Under the pieces are notes generated by a model. It had not been told where the DNA came from, did no database searches, and was given only the letters and a program-made list of their open reading frames with translations. The translations under genes were made by a program, and so were the position numbers. Positions 7,046 to 10,927 of a stretch of 10,927 nucleotides of DNA are shown one piece after another; within the stretch, counting starts at the first letter, position 1; each line of letters opens with the position of its first letter. Source of the stretch: Actinomycetes bacterium (lineage in GTDB: Bacteria; Actinomycetota; Acidimicrobiia; Acidimicrobiales; Palsa-688); the NCBI GenBank assembly GCA_021815935.1, contig JAKAZH010000041.1, positions 1 to 10,927 on the forward strand, written 5' to 3'.

Positions 7046-8779
7046 TCAATGGACTGTGACAGTGCCCGAAGTCCCGTCGACGGTGACAGTCGCGCCGTCA
7101 GGGATCGCGTCAGTGGCACCAGCGACCGACACCACGCACGGTATCCCAAGCTCGCGCGAGACGATCATGGCGTGGCTGCCTTGAGCGCCGGTGTTGACCA
7201 CCACCGCTGCGGCGGGCACCATGAGCGGGACCCAAGCGGGGTCCGTCTGCGGGGCCACGAGCACGTCGCCCGGTTCGAAGCCTGCCGGGTCCGCGGGGTC
7301 GACGACGATGCGAGCCCGTCCAGTGGCCGCCCCACCCGACCCGGCGGCACCGCGCAGGACGCTGCCAGGGCCGGCAGTTGCGACGTGGATCGTGGCGCGC
7401 CTCGCCATGTCGTCGACCTTTGGGACCCGGCCGTTTACGACGAAGACAGGCTCGAATTCGAAAAGCCGACGGTACTGCGTCCATCGCTTCGAGATCGTCT
7501 TCGCGAACGACGACGGGTCAGCTCGGAGCGGATCGAGCTCCTCGTCGGTGACCATGAAGACCTGTTCGACTTCATCGATGACACCCCGCGCGACGAGACG
7601 CCGGCCGTATTCGTATAGGGCCATTCGCGCCTCGTTTATCACCCTCACGACGTTGGTCTTCGCCCGTTCACGGCCGGCGAGGAAAAGCTGCGCGGATCGC
7701 AGCGCTGCCTCGAAAAGGGCGGCGGACTCGGTAGAGGCGGCCAGACGGGCCCTGATGTCGGTTATCAGCCGGTCGCGCTCCGCGAGCGCTTCGCCGGCTC
7801 GCGCCGAAGGCGCCTGCGATTCCGCCGAGCGGCGCATCAGATCGATCGCTGTCAGCGCCGCCTGCGGCTGAGCCTCCCACGATGGTGCCATCGGGTCGTA
7901 CTCGTTGGGACCCCGCGACCCGTGATCGTAGAGAAACCCCGAGAATTTTGCCAGGAATTCTCCTGCTCCGGGGTCGGCTGAACCAGCAAGAGTGTCGACC
8001 GTAGTGCCTAGCCCGGCATCAAATGCTGAGGTGACCACTGCGGATCGTCTGGCGAGCCGGCCGAGAGCCCACATCGCATGCGCCGGGGCAGCCGAGTCAA
8101 CCTCGATACCGGCGAGCAGTCGAATGGCCAGAGTGGGGTCCCCCAACTCCTCCGATATTGCGCCCAAGGCGCCTGTTCCGAGCGACGAAAGCGCCGAGAC
8201 GATCATCGCATTCTCGAAGGTTTGCGTGACGAAGGGGATCATCGCCCGTGCGCGTGCGTGCAGAGCGGAGTCGGTCAGGGTTGCGAGGTCCGGGCGTGAC
8301 GCCCGTAGCTGACGGGCCAGATCCTTGTCCGCGTCGAGGTGGGGCAGGGACGTGGCAGACATCGCCCACTGCATCGACTCGCCAAGCTTCGCCTCGTGAC
8401 GGGGTGAGTCGTGCCAGTCCTGGTGTTCGTAGACGGGAACCTCGTCGCGCTCGTCGAAGAACGCGCGGTCGATCAGCTCCGGCGATGCGCCGGGCATGCG
8501 AGCTCCGAGCACCCTTGTCATCGAGAGCGGGTTGTACAGGTAGCCGCCGAAGCATTTCCAAAGCTCCGGTCTTTGCGGCTCGTCGTACTCGTCCCAGTCG
8601 AGGGCGCCTATCCCTATGTACGCGTCACGCAGGCCGGTGCACATCCCCTGGCGCACGACGAGGCTTAGCCCCAGGGGGCTGAAAGGATCCGGGAACACGT
8701 CGGCGGCATTCCCCCGGGTCCATGCCGGGAAACGCTCGCTCACCGTGGAATCGCAAAACCAGCCTGTTTCGTCGCCCAT
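7046..8779 (-). CDS. PEP-utilising / rifampin-phosphotransferase-like protein lacking the ATP-grasp domain
   Basis: This 577-residue leftward gene resembles the central and C-terminal domains of rifampin phosphotransferase and PEP synthase. The N-terminus has WTRGNAADVFPDPFSPLG, typical of the start of the central domain. Around 280-300 lies FLYDHGSRGPNEYD, and around 366-392 RERAKTNVVRVINEARMALYEYGRRL, both familiar from that group. The C-terminus is the swivelling phosphohistidine domain, with GSHAMIVSRELGIP and the candidate phospho-His at 536. The N-terminal ATP-grasp domain that normally charges this His is absent, and no gene in the window supplies it. The ATG at 8779 is preferred because GGGAGGG lies 3 nt upstream. 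The frame stays open upstream, with GTG codons at 8893 and 8938, and residues encoded at about 8780-8840 look somewhat coding, so a start at 8893 is possible. It diverges from the MaoC operon. Confidence 0.82.
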   Translation of the reverse strand: MGDETGWFCDSTVSERFPAWTRGNAADVFPDPFSPLGLSLVVRQGMCTGLRDAYIGIGALDWDEYDEPQRPELWKCFGGYLYNPLSMTRVLGARMPGASPELIDRAFFDERDEVPVYEHQDWHDSPRHEAKLGESMQWAMSATSLPHLDADKDLARQLRASRPDLATLTDSALHARARAMIPFVTQTFENAMIVSALSSLGTGALGAISEELGDPTLAIRLLAGIEVDSAAPAHAMWALGRLARRSAVVTSAFDAGLGTTVDTLAGSADPGAGEFLAKFSGFLYDHGSRGPNEYDPMAPSWEAQPQAALTAIDLMRRSAESQAPSARAGEALAERDRLITDIRARLAASTESAALFEAALRSAQLFLAGRERAKTNVVRVINEARMALYEYGRRLVARGVIDEVEQVFMVTDEELDPLRADPSSFAKTISKRWTQYRRLFEFEPVFVVNGRVPKVDDMARRATIHVATAGPGSVLRGAAGSGGAATGRARIVVDPADPAGFEPGDVLVAPQTDPAWVPLMVPAAAVVVNTGAQGSHAMIVSRELGIPCVVSVAGATDAIPDGATVTVDGTSGTVTVH

Positions 8780-8968
8780 TTTCCCTCCCGGACCTTTCAA
8801 AAGCCACGGGGACTCTACCGGCTCGAAGGCGAAAACTCCAGGTTCGGCTCCTCCGGCCTGTGCTGTCGATGTGACCTCGTGCTGCGACCGCACCGGGCGG
8901 TGAGATACCTTCGAGGCGTGCCCGTGCTGCGACCGCACCGGGCGGTGAGATACCTTCGAGGCGTGCCC
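8780..8968. promoter_or_regulatory. Divergent control region between phosphotransferase-like gene and MaoC operon
   Basis: This 189-bp stretch separates the preferred starts of two divergent genes. Its right half is occupied by the 45-bp tandem duplication. In each copy, for the rightward genes, TGCGAC, a 17-nt gap and TACCTT (8883-8911 and 8928-8956) resemble an actinobacterial promoter. For the leftward gene, TAGAGT on the minus strand (8817-8812) is a weak possible -10. All promoter calls here are inference. Confidence 0.4.
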
Positions 8969-8971
8969 GTG
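8878..8971. repeat. Exact 45-bp tandem duplication over promoter and start of the MaoC operon
   Basis: Copy 1 (8878-8922) and copy 2 (8923-8967) are identical over 45 bases, with 4 bases of a third unit (8968-8971). Each copy holds a possible -35/-10 pair, a GAGG and a GTG 7 nt after the GAGG. Because 45 is a multiple of three, the reading frame passes through both copies and would encode VLRPHRAVRYLRGVP twice if translation began at 8879. On the minus strand the frame also stays open. Confidence 0.9.
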
Positions 8972-9478
8972 TCCGCCGACGAGGATCCGAACGGACCTGG
9001 CGGCGCCGTCGACAGCCTCCGGCCTGTCTCGCCAGGAGCCGTTATTCCGAGTGACGACGAGATCGCAGGGTTAGTTGGTTACAGGTTCGCCGGTGGCCTA
9101 CGAAAAGTCGAGCACTGGGAGAACTGGCTGCTCACCGACTGCACGCAGCGTCAGCCTATGGGCGGTAGGCAACTCCACCCGGTCGTTCTCTTCCATGTGC
9201 CGATACAGGCGGCGTCAACCTCGATCGGCGAGATCTTCTCCCTCTGCGGCGGGGGGCCGGCCGGATCGGTCACCCTTCTCGGCTACGAATGGGAGTACTT
9301 GGCGGCGATGTCCGAGGATGTCGTCTACCGTGGCGACGGCGGGGTAACCGCCGTCGAGCGTCACCGGGGAGGTGACGGCCGAGTCGTACATGACGACATA
9401 GCGTTCGTGATCGAGCTGACCGACCCTCGGGACGTGACGGTCGCACGGGTCACCACGAGATGGAGGTTCCTGCGCTGA
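8969..9478 (+). CDS. MaoC-like (hot-dog) dehydratase, N-terminal-type subunit
   Basis: From the GTG at 8969 this is a 169-residue protein. Its body, from VIPSDDEIAGLVGYRF to a C-terminal VTTRWRFLR, resembles the N-terminal hot-dog domain of MaoC-type hydratases (the FAS1-DH/MaoC_N group), the half that shapes the acyl pocket but lacks the catalytic Asp/His. I identify it partly by context: the next gene, overlapping by 19 nt, encodes the catalytic half. Together they probably form a heteromeric (R)-type enoyl-CoA hydratase, as HadAB and ChsH1/ChsH2 do in mycobacteria. The start is uncertain. GAGG (8958-8961) favours GTG 8969; GTG 8963, 6 nt after TACCTT, would be a leaderless start; the frame is open back to 8879 through the duplicated segment. 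The substrate is unknown. Confidence 0.72.
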   Translation: MSADEDPNGPGGAVDSLRPVSPGAVIPSDDEIAGLVGYRFAGGLRKVEHWENWLLTDCTQRQPMGGRQLHPVVLFHVPIQAASTSIGEIFSLCGGGPAGSVTLLGYEWEYLAAMSEDVVYRGDGGVTAVERHRGGDGRVVHDDIAFVIELTDPRDVTVARVTTRWRFLR

Positions 9479-10008
9479 GCAGTCTGCCGCCTGCGGCGCC
9501 CGTACAGCCCGTACAGCCCGTACAGCCCATGCCGCCGATACCGCCCTTGCCGCCCATACCCTCGCTTCATGTGGCCTGCGTCGACCCACAGCGGATGAAG
9601 ACGATGGCGGCGCTTCTGCGCGATCCCTACCCGATCCACTGGGACCCCGAATCGGTGAGCGACGCCGCCCACGGTGGCCGCACCGTCAACCAGGGCCCGC
9701 TGAACCTCGGCTACATAGCCAACATGTTGATGGCATGGGCGGGGGACGGCTCGATACGACGCCTCCGGGCTTCCTTCCATGCCCATGTGCTCGCCGGTGA
9801 CAGTGTGACTGCGTCAGGCGAAGTCGACGAGGTCTTCGAGGTCGACGGAGAGGCGAGAGCGCGCTGCGCCGTGCGCCTACTTCGAGGTGACGAACTTATC
9901 GTGTCGGGCACCGCTGAGGTGGCGACGACCCAGCTGCTCAGCGCGTCAGGCCGCCTGGCGGCGGCCGCGTCGTCGGTCATCGAACCCTCCCACGAGGATC
10001 CGCAGTGA
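9460..10008 (+). CDS. MaoC-family dehydratase, catalytic subunit
   Basis: This 182-residue hot-dog protein carries the catalytic motif of (R)-specific enoyl-CoA hydratases: LLRDPYPIHWD, with Asp55 and His60 spaced as in the family D-x-N-P-x-H, but Tyr57 in place of the usual Asn. VNQGPLNLGYIANMLMAWAGD and the later strand region (HAHVLAGDSVTASGEV) fit the acyl-dehydratase group. The enzyme should hydrate a trans-2-enoyl thioester, using the preceding subunit as partner. The N-terminus (about 9-36) is an unusual proline-rich tract with PVQ three times followed by PPIPPLPPIP. The ATG at 9460 lies within the end of the upstream gene; an in-frame ATG at 9529 would remove part of the tract. Neither has a clear Shine-Dalgarno. 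The end overlaps the next gene by 4 nt. Confidence 0.8.
   Translation: MEVPALSSLPPAAPVQPVQPVQPMPPIPPLPPIPSLHVACVDPQRMKTMAALLRDPYPIHWDPESVSDAAHGGRTVNQGPLNLGYIANMLMAWAGDGSIRRLRASFHAHVLAGDSVTASGEVDEVFEVDGEARARCAVRLLRGDELIVSGTAEVATTQLLSASGRLAAAASSVIEPSHEDPQ
9499..9525 (+). repeat. 9-bp triplet tandem repeat encoding PVQ x3
   Basis: CCCGTACAG occurs three times in a row (9499-9507, 9508-9516, 9517-9525), in frame in the MaoC catalytic subunit gene. It is followed by a degenerate CCG-rich stretch encoding PMPPIPPLPPIP. This is a simple-sequence expansion in an apparent N-terminal tail. Confidence 0.85.
9994..10007 (+). promoter_or_regulatory. Shine-Dalgarno and GTGA overlap starting the SDR gene
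   Basis: GAGGA (9994-9998) stands 6 nt before GTG 10005. The GTG overlaps the TGA stop of the preceding gene (GTGA, 10005-10008). This is a classic translational-coupling arrangement and decides the start. Confidence 0.8.
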
Positions 10009-10805
10009 CCATCCTGGACCTGTTCCGACTCGATGATCGGGTGGCAGTAGTCACCGGCTCAGGGCAGGGTATCGGCCGCGCAATCGCATGGGCCCTCGCC
10101 GACGCCGGCGCGCACGTGGTCCTGAACGCCCGAAGACTGAGCGATCTGGAAGTCACCGCCGCAGGTGTGCAGGATCGATCGCGGCGTGCACTCATCGTGG
10201 CGGGCGACATCCGTGACTTCTCAGAGCAGCTCGCCGAGCGGACGCTCGCTGAGTTCGGTCGGATCGACATCTGGGTCAACAACGTCGGCGGTTCAGACGA
10301 CAAGAACGTACACCGCCTCGACGACACGCCCGACGAGATCTTCCGCTCGCAGCTGGAACTGAACCTCACCTCCGCGTTTCAGGGTTGTAAGGCGGCCGCG
10401 AAGCGGATGGCTGAAGGGGGAGCGATAGTCAACATCACCTCGGGCGCCGGTACCCGCGGCTCTCCCTTCACCGGTCCCTACGCTGCGGCGAAGGCGGCTC
10501 TGATCAACATGACACAAACCTTGGCGTTGGAGCTCGCCGATCGAGGAATCCGAGTCAACGCTGTCTCGCCAGGGCCTGTGATCACCGAGGCTTACCGAGA
10601 GATCCTAGGTATCGAGGAAAAGCTGGACGAGCTGATCGCCACGATTCCCCTCGGGCGAGCAGGGACCCCGGATGACATCGCCGCTATGGTGCTGTTCCTT
10701 TGCTCCCCGGCGTCATCGTGGATAACCGGTGAACACCATCTAGTCGCCGGCGGGCGGACCCATCGGAGCTATCAATATCGACCAAAGGACGTTGAGGCGG
10801 ACTAG
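10005..10805 (+). CDS. Short-chain dehydrogenase/reductase (FabG-like)
   Basis: A 266-residue classical SDR. The cofactor loop is TGSGQGIG (17-24). NNVGG (92-96) replaces the common NNAG, and the catalytic tetrad is Asn120, Ser146, Tyr159 and Lys163 (YAAAK). Arg43 and Arg44 after the second strand suggest NADPH preference, although this is weak evidence. The end WITGEHHLVAGGRTH matches the usual ITGxxxxxxGG closing motif. Such enzymes interconvert a 3-oxoacyl and 3-hydroxyacyl thioester or a hydroxyl and keto group. Coupled to a MaoC hydratase pair, the most likely role is the adjacent step on a (3R)-hydroxyacyl intermediate, in either fatty-acid-like synthesis or degradation. Sequence does not tell which direction or substrate. 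Length and domain order are normal, and no membrane segment is present. Confidence 0.88.
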   Translation: MTILDLFRLDDRVAVVTGSGQGIGRAIAWALADAGAHVVLNARRLSDLEVTAAGVQDRSRRALIVAGDIRDFSEQLAERTLAEFGRIDIWVNNVGGSDDKNVHRLDDTPDEIFRSQLELNLTSAFQGCKAAAKRMAEGGAIVNITSGAGTRGSPFTGPYAAAKAALINMTQTLALELADRGIRVNAVSPGPVITEAYREILGIEEKLDELIATIPLGRAGTPDDIAAMVLFLCSPASSWITGEHHLVAGGRTHRSYQYRPKDVEAD

Positions 10806-10854
10806 ACGGCGGCGAATGTCTGGCACAGCATGTTGGAGAGTCCAGGTCCTCGGT

Positions 10855-10872
10855 CTCATGTTGCAACATGAG
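10855..10872. promoter_or_regulatory. 18-bp perfect palindrome, probable operator
   Basis: CTCATGTTGCAACATGAG is a perfect 18-bp palindrome. Its right part overlaps the position of a -35 element for the TATAAT at 10882. A further copy of the half-site CATGTTG lies at 10829-10835, 28 nt left of the same half-site in the palindrome. The layout suggests a dimeric repressor (for example TetR-like) that blocks the downstream promoter. The regulator identity is inference. Confidence 0.7.
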
Positions 10873-10887
10873 CATAATTCGTATAAT
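10859..10887 (+). promoter_or_regulatory. Sigma-70-type promoter for a gene at the right edge
   Basis: TATAAT (10882-10887) is a perfect -10 box in an AT-rich island. A -35 could be TTGCAA (10861-10866, 15-nt gap) or TGTTGC (10859-10864, 17-nt gap), both inside the palindrome. A possible GTG start at 10897 lies 9 nt after the -10, so the transcript would be leaderless or nearly so, a layout common in actinobacteria. Confidence 0.6.
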
Positions 10888-10896
10888 TCACCCCCC

Positions 10897-10927
10897 GTGG
10901 ACCGCCCGAAGCGCCACCAGCGCCAAG
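10897..10927 (+). CDS. Start of an unidentified gene cut by the window edge
   Basis: Only about ten codons are visible, GTG followed by DRPKRHQRQ. The basic, Pro/Arg-rich start resembles the N-termini of many TetR-type regulators, which would fit the palindrome just upstream, but so little sequence cannot identify a family. No Shine-Dalgarno precedes it; the TATAAT box is 9 nt away, so leaderless translation is the likely mode. Confidence 0.35.
   Translation, partial: MDRPKRHQRQ

Noticed and set aside
8779..8938. Upstream start (GTG 8938 or 8893) for the phosphotransferase-like gene
   Set aside because: These starts would put the duplicated segment into the protein and have no good Shine-Dalgarno, whereas ATG 8779 follows GGGAGGG. 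The 8893 start is not fully excluded.
8878..8971. CRISPR array or attachment-site direct repeats
   Set aside because: There are only two head-to-tail copies with no spacers, no cas, integrase or tRNA gene nearby, and the copies read through in frame.

Overview
The window looks like chromosomal DNA of a high-GC actinobacterium. This rests on overall base composition, dense gene packing with short overlaps, frequent GTG/TTG starts, and the presence of a DEAD-box helicase with the DUF3516-type C-terminus that I know mainly from Actinobacteria. Isoleucine ATA codons are unusually common for such GC-rich DNA and occur in nearly every gene, so all genes appear to share one background. A deep-branching group such as Acidimicrobiia is possible but is only a guess. 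I see no tRNA, rRNA, CRISPR array, insertion sequence or prophage gene.

Left block (1-6114, rightward): a potassium-responsive two-component system. The KdpD sensor kinase is split into two overlapping genes. The first (25-1332) carries the cytoplasmic KdpD and universal-stress domains. The second (1286-2899) carries the membrane, GAF, HisKA and ATPase domains. They are followed by kdpE (2877-3560), whose TTG start lies inside the kinase gene behind a good Shine-Dalgarno. The last codons of kdpE overlap a large DEAD/DEAH helicase (3553-6114). All four genes overlap end to start and probably form one transcript. The structural genes kdpABC are likely to the left, outside the window.

Middle block (6115-8779): a short intergenic region with a perfect 10-bp inverted repeat precedes a TIM-barrel sugar isomerase/epimerase-like gene (6200-7033). 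This gene converges, with 12 bp between stops, on a leftward gene for a PEP-utilising/rifampin-phosphotransferase-like protein. That protein has the central and phosphohistidine domains but no ATP-grasp domain.

Right block (8780-10927): a divergent control region contains an exact 45-bp tandem duplication. Rightward from it run two MaoC/hot-dog hydratase subunit genes and a short-chain dehydrogenase, with overlaps of 19 and 4 nt. This looks like an enoyl-CoA hydratase plus ketoacyl reductase/hydroxyacyl dehydrogenase module. The window ends in a short AT-rich stretch with an 18-bp perfect palindrome and a consensus TATAAT box just ahead of a GTG codon. I read it as the self-controlled promoter of the next, truncated gene, possibly a regulator.

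The points most worth a second look are the split KdpD, the duplicated promoter/start segment, the phosphotransferase-like protein without an ATP-binding domain, and the palindromic promoter at the right edge.
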